Source: Eubacteriales bacterium (lineage in GTDB: Bacteria; Bacillota; Clostridia; Oscillospirales; Butyricicoccaceae). Taken from it: a DNA stretch of 64,000 nucleotides. Of the stretch, positions 51,044 to 58,484 are shown piece after piece. The DNA is taken from positions 1 through 64,000 of the forward strand of contig JAUNSG010000002.1 of NCBI GenBank assembly GCA_030539335.1, written 5' to 3'. Made by a program: the position numbers and the translations under genes. Position 1 is the stretch's first letter. Each line of letters opens with the position of its first letter. The notes under the pieces were generated by a model. The model was not told where the DNA came from. It saw only the letters and a program-made list of their open reading frames with translations, and did no database searches.

Positions 51044-52357
51044 ATGAAAGAAATCATTGCAGGCAGTGACAACATCAATATGCTGCTTGCCCGCTACGGA
51101 GTAAAATTCGGCATCTATAAAAATGGCGAATTCCATGAGCAGCTATTCCCCTACGATCCGATTCCCCGCATCATCTCTGCCGAGGACTTTGCATATCTGG
51201 AGCGCGGTCTGGCACAGCGTGTCGATGCGCTCAACCGCTTCCTTGCGGACGTCTACGGTGCAAAACATATCATCAAGGACGGCGTCGTCCCGGAAAGCTT
51301 TGTGTTCTCCTCCTCCGGCTATCTTCCGGAATGTGAGGGGATCTCCCCTCCGGCCGACATCTACAGCCACATTTCCGGCATTGATCTGGTTCAGGCCAAG
51401 GACGGCACATGGTATGTACTGGAGGACAACCTGCGTATCCCGTCCGGCGCGTCCTATCCCCTGATTGCCCGTGAGCTTACCCGCCGTGCAAATCCGCGCC
51501 TGTTCCGGGAACATGCCATTCGCGACAATCGCGACTATGCCGCCCTGCTCAAGGCGACGATGGACAATGTCAATCTCGGCGGCATCAATGTCATCCTGAC
51601 CCCGGGACGCTATAACGCCGCTTTCTTCGAGCATTCCTATCTGGCCGAAAAAACCGGCAGTGTGCTCGCAATGCCAAACGATTTGTTCGTACAGGACTGC
51701 AAATTGTATTACCGTGACGATCGCGGCTCCAGCCGTCGTGTCGGCGCTGTCTACCGCCGCCTGTCGGATGAATTCCTCGATCCATGTTCGTTCCGCGCGG
51801 ATTCGCTGATCGGCGTGCCGAATCTGATGGCGGCCTATCGCGCCGGAAACATTGCGATCCTCAATGCTCCGGGCAACGGCGTCGCCGACGACAAGGGCAT
51901 TTACTATTTCGTTCCGAAAATGATCCGGTATTACCTGAATGAGGAACCGATTCTGAACAACGCGCCGACCTATCTGCCAATGTACGAGGAGGACAAAACG
52001 ACCGTTCTGGACAACATCGAAAAACTCGTCATCAAGGATGTCGCCGAAGCGGGCGGCTACGGTGTCGTATTCGGCAGCAAAATGACCCCCGAGGAGCGGG
52101 AGGACTGGCGGAAACGCATTCTGCGCGAACCGCGCCGCTTTATCGCCCAAGAGGTCATTGATTTTCTTGATCTGGATATCATGGATGCCGGAAAGCCGGT
52201 TCCACGCAAGGCAGATCTCCGCGCCTTTGTGCTCACCGGAGAGAAGACAACGGTATGGGCAAGCGGTCTGACCCGCTTCTCCCGCAATCCGGATTCCTTT
52301 ATCGTCAATTCATCGCAAGGAGGAGGTTTTAAAGACACATGGGTACTATCTCGTTAG
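51044..52357 (+). CDS. Circularly permuted ATP-grasp enzyme (DUF404/DUF407 type)
   Basis: 437 aa. Family features: GGINVILTPGRYNAAFFEHSYLA-type segment (about residues 178-200), VYRRLSDEFLDP (about 228-239), GVPNLMAAYRAGNIAILNAPGNGVADDKG and VIKDVAEAGGYGVVFG (about 328-343). This group ligates amines to acyl groups with ATP; products are unknown, though a peptide-like compound or protein tag has been proposed in comparative studies of amidoligases. RBS is weak (AAAGGG, 11 bases). First gene of a five-gene plus-strand operon; overlaps the alpha-E gene by 19 bases. Confidence 0.9.
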   Translation: MKEIIAGSDNINMLLARYGVKFGIYKNGEFHEQLFPYDPIPRIISAEDFAYLERGLAQRVDALNRFLADVYGAKHIIKDGVVPESFVFSSSGYLPECEGISPPADIYSHISGIDLVQAKDGTWYVLEDNLRIPSGASYPLIARELTRRANPRLFREHAIRDNRDYAALLKATMDNVNLGGINVILTPGRYNAAFFEHSYLAEKTGSVLAMPNDLFVQDCKLYYRDDRGSSRRVGAVYRRLSDEFLDPCSFRADSLIGVPNLMAAYRAGNIAILNAPGNGVADDKGIYYFVPKMIRYYLNEEPILNNAPTYLPMYEEDKTTVLDNIEKLVIKDVAEAGGYGVVFGSKMTPEEREDWRKRILREPRRFIAQEVIDFLDLDIMDAGKPVPRKADLRAFVLTGEKTTVWASGLTRFSRNPDSFIVNSSQGGGFKDTWVLSR

Positions 52358-53019
52358 AAAAGCGCGACAGCCTGTACTGGCTGGGCCGCTACACGGAGCG
52401 TGTCTACACAACGCTGAATATCTTTAACAAATGCTATGACCGCATGCTGGATTCCGACGAAAACGACTACAAGAATCTCTGCTGCCGTCTGGACATCCCA
52501 AACATCTATCAAAGCCACGACGATTTCATCCACCGTTTCCTGTTTGACCAAACCAACCCGGATTCGGTCATCACCAGCCTGAACCGCAGCTATGACAACG
52601 GCATCATGCTCCGCGATGAGATCTCCAGCGAAACGCTGGCTTACCTATTGATGGCGCTGGATATCTACAAAGCATCGGTGCATTCCGATGTCCAGCCGAT
52701 GGCGCTGATTCCAGTCACGGATTATCTGCTGGCGTTCTGGGGCAGTCTGGATGATTACATCTACGATCATCGCTGCCGCAATATCATCAAGGTGGGCCGC
52801 TATGTCGAGCGGCTGGATCTGTATTACCGCTGCAGCTTCGATCAGCAGGATATCGACCTGACCCTGCACAAGCTGAAATACCATCTCGGGGAATCCGGCC
52901 TGCATTACGACCAGGGGATTTTTGATACCATCTTCGCGATTTCGAAGGACAAATCCCTGCAAACCGAGGGTTGGCACCGCCGTTGTGCCATCAAGCTGCT
53001 GGGGTTGATCGCTGCATGA
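52339..53019 (+). CDS. Alpha-E domain protein (DUF403)
   Basis: 226 aa, almost entirely helical, opening SLEKRDSLYWLGRYTERVYTTL, the alpha-E signature. It almost always travels with circularly permuted ATP-grasp and transglutaminase-like genes; a scaffold or substrate-binding role is suspected. Shorter than the ~300 aa typical in proteobacteria. Start lies inside the ATP-grasp gene after AAGGAGGAGG; stop overlaps the next start as ATGA. Confidence 0.9.
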   Translation: MGTISLEKRDSLYWLGRYTERVYTTLNIFNKCYDRMLDSDENDYKNLCCRLDIPNIYQSHDDFIHRFLFDQTNPDSVITSLNRSYDNGIMLRDEISSETLAYLLMALDIYKASVHSDVQPMALIPVTDYLLAFWGSLDDYIYDHRCRNIIKVGRYVERLDLYYRCSFDQQDIDLTLHKLKYHLGESGLHYDQGIFDTIFAISKDKSLQTEGWHRRCAIKLLGLIAA

Positions 53020-53831
53020 GAAAGCTGCAATTCAAGCACACCAAACAGTTGATGTTTGACTATCCGGTGACTGCCCACAGCTTTTGCCTGCGGCTCATTC
53101 CAAACGGAGACAGCCGGCAGATCATCTGTGACGTCAGCTATCAGGTCGAACCGGCGGAGCATTTAACGGAGGTCACCGACGAATGGGGCGTCACGATGTG
53201 TATCGGCGACTGTTATGCCGACCACACGGAATTCTCCTATACGGTCAGCGGTATCGCATGGCTCTCAGAATCCCCGATGATCAACGAGCCGCTGCATCCG
53301 GTCTACCGGTATCCGTCCGAGCTGACACAGCCCGGACCGGTATTGCGGGCGCGGTATGCGGCAGATCCGGCGGCAGCGGATGCACTTCCGCTCGCCCGGG
53401 CACAGCACTGGATGGACGTGATCCAGACCCATTTCCGCTATGAGAGCGGTGCGACCAATGTCACAACGACAGCAGAGCAGGCGCTCATCGGCGGTGCGGG
53501 TGTGTGTCAGGATTATGCACATATCCTGATTGCCCTGTGCCGTCTGGACGGCATTCCCGCCCGCTATACGGTCGGCTACCTGATCGGGGAGGGCGAAACA
53601 CACGCATGGGTTGAAATCTTTGACGGCAAGGGCTGGTACGGCATGGACCCGACACACAACCGCATGATTAACAGCGATTATATCAAAGTGACTGCCGGCC
53701 GGGATTACGCCGACTGTATTTTGGACAAGGGATATTTCCGGCCTTCCGGAAAGGGCTTCCGCAGTATCACGCAGACGCAGTCCGTACACGTCTCCGTACA
53801 CGAAGCACCGTCCATGACCGACAACAAATAA
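53016..53831 (+). CDS. Transglutaminase-fold protease-like protein
   Basis: 271 aa. N-terminal beta domain (about 1-110), then a transglutaminase-like core with full triad: Cys164 (GAGVCQDYAH), His196 (THAWVEI) and Asp211 (GMDPTHN). Bacterial members of this type mostly act as cysteine proteases or amidases rather than crosslinkers. No signal peptide, so it works in the cytosol with the ATP-grasp partner. ATG 53016 overlaps the alpha-E stop. Confidence 0.93.
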   Translation: MRKLQFKHTKQLMFDYPVTAHSFCLRLIPNGDSRQIICDVSYQVEPAEHLTEVTDEWGVTMCIGDCYADHTEFSYTVSGIAWLSESPMINEPLHPVYRYPSELTQPGPVLRARYAADPAAADALPLARAQHWMDVIQTHFRYESGATNVTTTAEQALIGGAGVCQDYAHILIALCRLDGIPARYTVGYLIGEGETHAWVEIFDGKGWYGMDPTHNRMINSDYIKVTAGRDYADCILDKGYFRPSGKGFRSITQTQSVHVSVHEAPSMTDNK

Positions 53832-53858
53832 ACACAAGAGAAATGTGAGTGAGCATTC

Positions 53859-54818
53859 ATGATACAAGAGGTTGTGTCCGTGGGTCTTCCCGTGGACGAA
53901 CGAATGAAAATTATTAAGAACCATATCGTCCCTTCCGGCGAGATCACCGAAAACACCAAGCGGATCTGTATTGTCACCGGCACACACGGCGACGAGTTGG
54001 AGGGACAGTATGTCTGCTATGAGCTGAACCGCCGCATCAACGAGCAAAAAGATCATCTCAAAGGCTTTGTCGACATCTATCCGGCGCTTAACCCGCTGGG
54101 CATCGACTCGATTACCCGCGGCATTCCGATGTTTGATCTGGATATGAACCGCGTATTTCCCGGCACCGAATCCGGGGCAACCACCGAATATGTCGCCGCA
54201 CAGGTATTGAATGATATGAAGGGGGCCGATATGGTCATCGACATCCATGCGTCCAATATCTTCCTGCGCGAGACGCCGCAGGTTCGCATCAACGAACTGC
54301 ATGAGGACTGGCTGGTTCCGTTTGCCAAACAGATTAATGTCGATTTTGTGTGGGTGCATTCCTCCGCAACCGTTCTGGAATCCACGCTGGCCTATAGCCT
54401 GAACAGCACAGGAACCCCCTGTCTGGTCGTCGAAATGGGGGTCGGCATGCGCATCACGAAAGAATATGGTACACAGCTCGTGGACGGCATCTTCCATCTG
54501 ATGAAGGAGATGGGTATTTGGGACGGCGACGCACCGGAGGTTCGTGAGCCAATCATCTCCACAGACGGCAGTGTCAGCTTTGTAAACGCAGCGGACTCCG
54601 GTATCTTTGTGCCATGTGTCCAGCACTGGCAGAAGGTCAAGCGCGGGGAGCCGATCGGCGCCATTGTCGCGCCGGCCACTGGTGAGATTTTGCATCGTGC
54701 CGTCTCTGCGGTCGATGGTGTCGTCTTTACCCTTCGGGAATATCCCGTCGTTTACTCCGGTTCCCTCCTTGCCCGTATTCTCGGAGAGAAAACCGAACAG
54801 CAGGAGGAGGAACCATGA
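53859..54818 (+). CDS. M14/aspartoacylase-like metallohydrolase, first copy
   Basis: 319 aa. Zinc-site motifs of the succinylglutamate desuccinylase/aspartoacylase branch: GTHGDELEG (HxxE, about residues 44-47) and DIHASN (third His, about 128), with NRVFPG (substrate Arg-like) and a C-terminal beta domain. These enzymes cut N-acyl amino acids or gamma-type amides. It follows the transglutaminase gene after 27 bases and overlaps the second M14 gene by 4, so a joint role with the ligase is likely. Confidence 0.9.
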   Translation: MIQEVVSVGLPVDERMKIIKNHIVPSGEITENTKRICIVTGTHGDELEGQYVCYELNRRINEQKDHLKGFVDIYPALNPLGIDSITRGIPMFDLDMNRVFPGTESGATTEYVAAQVLNDMKGADMVIDIHASNIFLRETPQVRINELHEDWLVPFAKQINVDFVWVHSSATVLESTLAYSLNSTGTPCLVVEMGVGMRITKEYGTQLVDGIFHLMKEMGIWDGDAPEVREPIISTDGSVSFVNAADSGIFVPCVQHWQKVKRGEPIGAIVAPATGEILHRAVSAVDGVVFTLREYPVVYSGSLLARILGEKTEQQEEEP

Positions 54819-55750
54819 TTAAGGAAATTTTATTTGAGCTTCCCTCTCCGTACCGTGAGCCGATGCAGATTCACGGCTACCGCTTCGGCAGAGGGGATAA
54901 ATCCGTGTGCATCGTCGGTTCCATGCGCGGAAATGAGATACAGCAACTGTACATCTGCTCCCAGCTGGTCCACATGCTTCAGCAGTTTGAAAAACGCGGT
55001 ATGCTGGTCAAGGGCAATGAAATCCTGATTCTCCCGTCCGTCAACCATTTTTCCATGAATATCGGGAAACGCTTCTGGGCGATGGATAATTCGGATGTCA
55101 ACCGCATGTATCCGGGATATTCCGAGGGCGAAACCACCCAGCGCATTGCCGCCGGTGTATTCGACCGGGTACAGGGCTACCGCTACGGCATCCAGTTCCC
55201 ATCCTTTTACATGCCGGGTGATTTTATCCCACATGTCCGTATGATGGATACCGGTTTCCAGTCCTCATCGCTCGCCAATCTGTTCGGCCTTCCCTATGTA
55301 CTGATCCGCAAGCCGCGTCCGTACGATACGGGAACGCTCAACTACAACTGGCAGATCTGGGATACCAATGCGTTCTCGGTCTATACCAAAGAGACCGACC
55401 GCATCGATGAGGATTCGGCTCATATGGCCATCGTCTCGGTTCTGCGCTTTCTGTCGCGCATGGGGATCATCAAGTACAACTGCCACAGCGGCTTTATCGC
55501 TTCGATTATCCAGGATGAGGAGCTGCAGTCCATCCAGTGCCCATGTGCCGGTATCTTCCAACGGCTCAAAAAACCGGGGGATTCCGTCTCGTTCGGTGAG
55601 GAAATGGCAAACATCCTCCACCCCTTAGAGGGAAATGTCATCGGGCACATCTATTCCCCCAGCGATGGCATTGTCTTTTTCGCACACTCCTCCCCACTCA
55701 TCAACGAGCATACAACCGCATTCCGGATCATCCGGCGCCTGCATGGATAA
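54815..55750 (+). CDS. M14/aspartoacylase-like protein, second divergent copy
   Basis: 311 aa, same overall layout as the preceding gene (NRMYPG matches NRVFPG) but the zinc-site motif reads GSMRGNEIQ in place of GTHGDELEG: the first His is Arg. The DIHAS motif is also missing; a His occurs nearby in DFIPHVRM. It may be a catalytically altered or regulatory partner of the first copy, or bind metal by other residues. ATGA overlap with the first copy; last gene of the operon. Confidence 0.86.
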   Translation: MIKEILFELPSPYREPMQIHGYRFGRGDKSVCIVGSMRGNEIQQLYICSQLVHMLQQFEKRGMLVKGNEILILPSVNHFSMNIGKRFWAMDNSDVNRMYPGYSEGETTQRIAAGVFDRVQGYRYGIQFPSFYMPGDFIPHVRMMDTGFQSSSLANLFGLPYVLIRKPRPYDTGTLNYNWQIWDTNAFSVYTKETDRIDEDSAHMAIVSVLRFLSRMGIIKYNCHSGFIASIIQDEELQSIQCPCAGIFQRLKKPGDSVSFGEEMANILHPLEGNVIGHIYSPSDGIVFFAHSSPLINEHTTAFRIIRRLHG

Positions 55751-55756
55751 ACAAAA

Positions 55757-55785
55757 CCGCATTCCGTTTTTATTTCGGAATGCGG
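55757..55785. terminator. Convergent terminator between the operon and the minus-strand cluster
   Basis: CCGCATTCCG, loop TTTTTATTT, CGGAATGCGG. T-rich on the minus side (TTTTGTTT) and CTTTA on the plus side; serves both converging transcripts. Confidence 0.82.
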
Positions 55786-55796
55786 CTTTACTCTGT

Positions 55797-56225
55797 TTAC
55801 TTTTGTAATTGGTCCTGAATCGCACGGATCGTCTCCGCATGATACTCCCGGTTGTATGTCGCACGAATCGCACGGTACAGCAATTCCGGCTCCCATGCCG
55901 GATCCGGCTCCTGCAACACGGCAAACAGCTCCCGTGCTGCCTGGCCATCCTCGTCCGCCTGGGTCAGCTTGCGCAGGCCGTCTGTAAAATCCTCCGGATA
56001 ATACCCGTGATTGACCATGCACTGGCAGCCGGGATCCAGCGCGATTTTCGACTGCCGGAGGGCAAACAGCAATTGTTCGATTTGCTCTTCCGATGGATCA
56101 CATGCCGTCATTGCCAATGCCTCACGCACCAGCCGGTTGCGCTCTTCCTTCATCTCGATCGGATACAGCGAATATGTCAAGCTGTATACTGCGCCCAAAA
56201 AGCGCGAAATGTTTTCCTGCGTCAT
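55797..56225 (-). CDS. Protein of unknown function
   Basis: 142 aa, predicted all-helical, acidic, no signal peptide, no metal or catalytic motif visible. Begins one base from the HAD gene's stop, so they share an operon. Not recognised. Confidence 0.72.
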   Translation of the reverse strand: MTQENISRFLGAVYSLTYSLYPIEMKEERNRLVREALAMTACDPSEEQIEQLLFALRQSKIALDPGCQCMVNHGYYPEDFTDGLRKLTQADEDGQAARELFAVLQEPDPAWEPELLYRAIRATYNREYHAETIRAIQDQLQK

Positions 56226-56226
56226 C

Positions 56227-57039
56227 TCAGTACACCTTATCCAAATAGTCGACGATGTCGCGCATCACGCAATGATTGTTGTCCGACACGACAACATCCG
56301 CGAGAGCCAGTACATCCTGGCGTCCATTTTCCGGAACAAAACTCTTCGACGCCATGCGCAGCATCGGAATATCGTTCTGACTGTCTCCCGCCGTGTAGAT
56401 GTCCTCCGGACGGACCGACAGATAATCCGCGACGCGCTGTACGCCGTCGCCTTTATGTCCGCCCTTACAGGTCATCTCATAAAACACCGGGGTCGAAAAG
56501 GTCAGATTATAGTACGGCTCCATTTCCTCCAGTGCCTGACGGACAACCTCAACTTCCTGTGTTTCCCCTGTAAAATTGATCTTTCCCCACTGCCCGACCG
56601 GCTCCGGAATCGCATCCATATCCATTACCGTATAGGGAATGTCCAAATTCTCAAAATGTACACGGGTTACTTCACACATGTTGCAGACATAGGAGCGATC
56701 CACCAGAAATACCTCAATGCCGATGTGTGGATATTCCCTCATGATCTTTTTGGCAATGGTGCGCGCCCGTTCATCCAAGCCCTCCATGTAAACGATTTTC
56801 TCCGTGCGCTCATCGCACAAAATTGCACCGTTCAGATAGACACCCGGACAATTGCACGGCAGAAGGCCACGATAGGCATCCGTCGCCGGGCGGGTGCGCC
56901 CGGTCGCAAGGGCAAAATAACCGCCGTTCTGTGTGAAATAGTTCAGCGCCTCAATATTTCCCTGGTCAATCTTCCGCTGATCGTTCAGCAGTGTGCCATC
57001 CATATCCGAGGCCAGCAATACGCCATCAAATTTCCCCAT
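56227..57039 (-). CDS. Cof-type HAD phosphatase
   Basis: 270 aa, HAD family IIB. DMDGTLLND (nucleophile Asp, about residue 13), Ser/Thr motif in ALATGRTRPA, and GDSQNDIPML near the C-terminus; a cap domain lies between. Probably dephosphorylates sugar phosphates or flavin/PLP-type cofactors; substrate not readable. Overlaps rluD by 14 bases. Confidence 0.92.
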   Translation of the reverse strand: MGKFDGVLLASDMDGTLLNDQRKIDQGNIEALNYFTQNGGYFALATGRTRPATDAYRGLLPCNCPGVYLNGAILCDERTEKIVYMEGLDERARTIAKKIMREYPHIGIEVFLVDRSYVCNMCEVTRVHFENLDIPYTVMDMDAIPEPVGQWGKINFTGETQEVEVVRQALEEMEPYYNLTFSTPVFYEMTCKGGHKGDGVQRVADYLSVRPEDIYTAGDSQNDIPMLRMASKSFVPENGRQDVLALADVVVSDNNHCVMRDIVDYLDKVY

Positions 57040-57949
57040 AGTGACTCCTTAGTTTGTTCATCACCGCTTCGAAATACGCCGGAAGCGGCGCGGTAAATGT
57101 CATGCGCTCTCCAGTTGTCGGATGCGTCAGCGTCAGCTTTCCTGCATGAAGGCACTGCCCGCCCAGCTTCCAGCCGTCGTTTTTCGGCCCGTACAACGGA
57201 TCGCCAATGATCGGATGGCCAATGTGCTTCATGTGGACGCGAATCTGGTGCGTCCGGCCGGTTTCCAGCTGGAAGGTCAGGTAAGTAAATCCGCGGTACC
57301 GCTCCAGCACCGTATAATGTGTGATCGCCTCGCGTCCGTTCGGGTCAATCGCCATCTTTTTGCGATCCGTCCGATGCCGCGCAATCGGTGCATGGATCGT
57401 GCCGGTATCCTCCTTGGGACAGCCGATCACAACCGCGTAATACTGCCGCACGGCGGAATGCACCGCGATCTGTTCCGCCAGAGACCGGTGCGCCGTATCG
57501 TTCTTGGCGACAACCAGCAGACCACTGGTGTCTTTGTCAATCCGGTGGACGATCCCCGGACGGATCTCTCCATTGATGCCGGACAGGCTGTCGCCACAGT
57601 GGTGCATCAGTGCGTTGACCAGCGTTCCGCTCCAGTTGCCCGGCGCCGGATGGACAACCATACCGCGCGGTTTGTTGACCACAATGAGATCGGCATCCTC
57701 ATAAACCACATCCAATGGGATGTCTTCCGGTTGGATCTCGACCTCCTTCGGCTCCGGCAAAGTAACCCAGATCGCATCCCCGGCGCTCACTTTATAGTTT
57801 TTCTTGAGCGGTTTGCCGTCTTTGCAGACATTCCCCGCTTCAATCAGTCCCTGCAGGGAGGAACGGGTCAGATCGGAAAAATGTCCGCTGAGTACACGAT
57901 CCAGCCGGCTGCCCTGTTCCTCTGCCGAAATCACAATCTGTTCCGTCAT
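57026..57949 (-). CDS. rluD: Large-subunit pseudouridine synthase RluD-type
   Basis: 307 aa. N-terminal S4 domain (SRLDRVLSGHFSDLTRSSLQGLI), then the catalytic core with GIVHRIDKDTSGLLVVAKN (catalytic Asp) and the KLTLTHP end motif. Modifies uridines in 23S rRNA. ATGA overlap with lspA, the usual order lspA-rluD in Firmicutes. Confidence 0.95.
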   Translation of the reverse strand: MTEQIVISAEEQGSRLDRVLSGHFSDLTRSSLQGLIEAGNVCKDGKPLKKNYKVSAGDAIWVTLPEPKEVEIQPEDIPLDVVYEDADLIVVNKPRGMVVHPAPGNWSGTLVNALMHHCGDSLSGINGEIRPGIVHRIDKDTSGLLVVAKNDTAHRSLAEQIAVHSAVRQYYAVVIGCPKEDTGTIHAPIARHRTDRKKMAIDPNGREAITHYTVLERYRGFTYLTFQLETGRTHQIRVHMKHIGHPIIGDPLYGPKNDGWKLGGQCLHAGKLTLTHPTTGERMTFTAPLPAYFEAVMNKLRSHYGEI

Positions 57950-58425
57950 GATTCCGCCGTATCCTTTTCTTCGTCCTCCTTGTGCTGGAAGATCATATAG
58001 TAGAAAAACAGCGCCACGCCGGTGCAGACAAAAATATCCGCAACGTTAAAGACCGGAAAATCAATCAGGGAAAAGTGGATCATATCCACAACAAAATTGC
58101 GGAAAATCCGATCAATCAGATTGCCCACCGCGCCGGCACAGACCAAAATCAGTGCGACCTGTCCCAATGGCGTCTGAATATATTTCTTATACAGCACGGT
58201 GCAGATCACACCGATGACAACAAAGGCAAAAAAGATGAACAGCCCCTGATGATTTTCCAGCAGGCTGAACGCCGCGCCGCGATTTTCCACATAGGTCAGC
58301 TGGAATACCCCCGGAATCAGCGGAATCGAGCCGATGGACGCGAGTGACGTCACCGCCCAGAGCTTTACCACCTGATCCACGATCACCAGCACAGCAACCG
58401 CCAGCAGTGTCATAAAAATAGCCAT
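57946..58425 (-). CDS. lspA: Lipoprotein signal peptidase
   Basis: 159 aa, four membrane helices. Catalytic Asp pair in GAVGNLIDRIF and FNVADIFVC; NRGAAFSLL conserved motif. Removes signal peptides of diacylglyceryl-lipoproteins. Start at 58425 has AAGGAG 5-6 bases upstream; the frame's earlier ATG crosses the terminator after ileS. A strong hairpin (58438-58472) lies in the gap to ileS. Confidence 0.96.
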   Translation of the reverse strand: MAIFMTLLAVAVLVIVDQVVKLWAVTSLASIGSIPLIPGVFQLTYVENRGAAFSLLENHQGLFIFFAFVVIGVICTVLYKKYIQTPLGQVALILVCAGAVGNLIDRIFRNFVVDMIHFSLIDFPVFNVADIFVCTGVALFFYYMIFQHKEDEEKDTAES

Positions 58426-58437
58426 AGCTTCTCCTTG

Positions 58438-58472
58438 TAAAAGGAGGCAGAGGAAACCGCTCCTCTGCCTCC
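58438..58472 (-). terminator. Intrinsic terminator between ileS and lspA
   Basis: Minus strand GGAGGCAGAGGA, loop GCGGTT, TCCTCTGCCTCC, then TTTTAC. 12 perfect pairs but only four T, so it may allow some read-through into lspA-rluD. No promoter for lspA was seen in the short gap. Confidence 0.8.
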
Positions 58473-58484
58473 CGCAATGTAACC

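Noticed and set aside
53265..54695. 476-aa open frame on the minus strand across the transglutaminase and M14 genes
   Set aside because: Opposite to two clear enzyme genes with catalytic motifs; no RBS or family features; explained by codon bias of the true strand.
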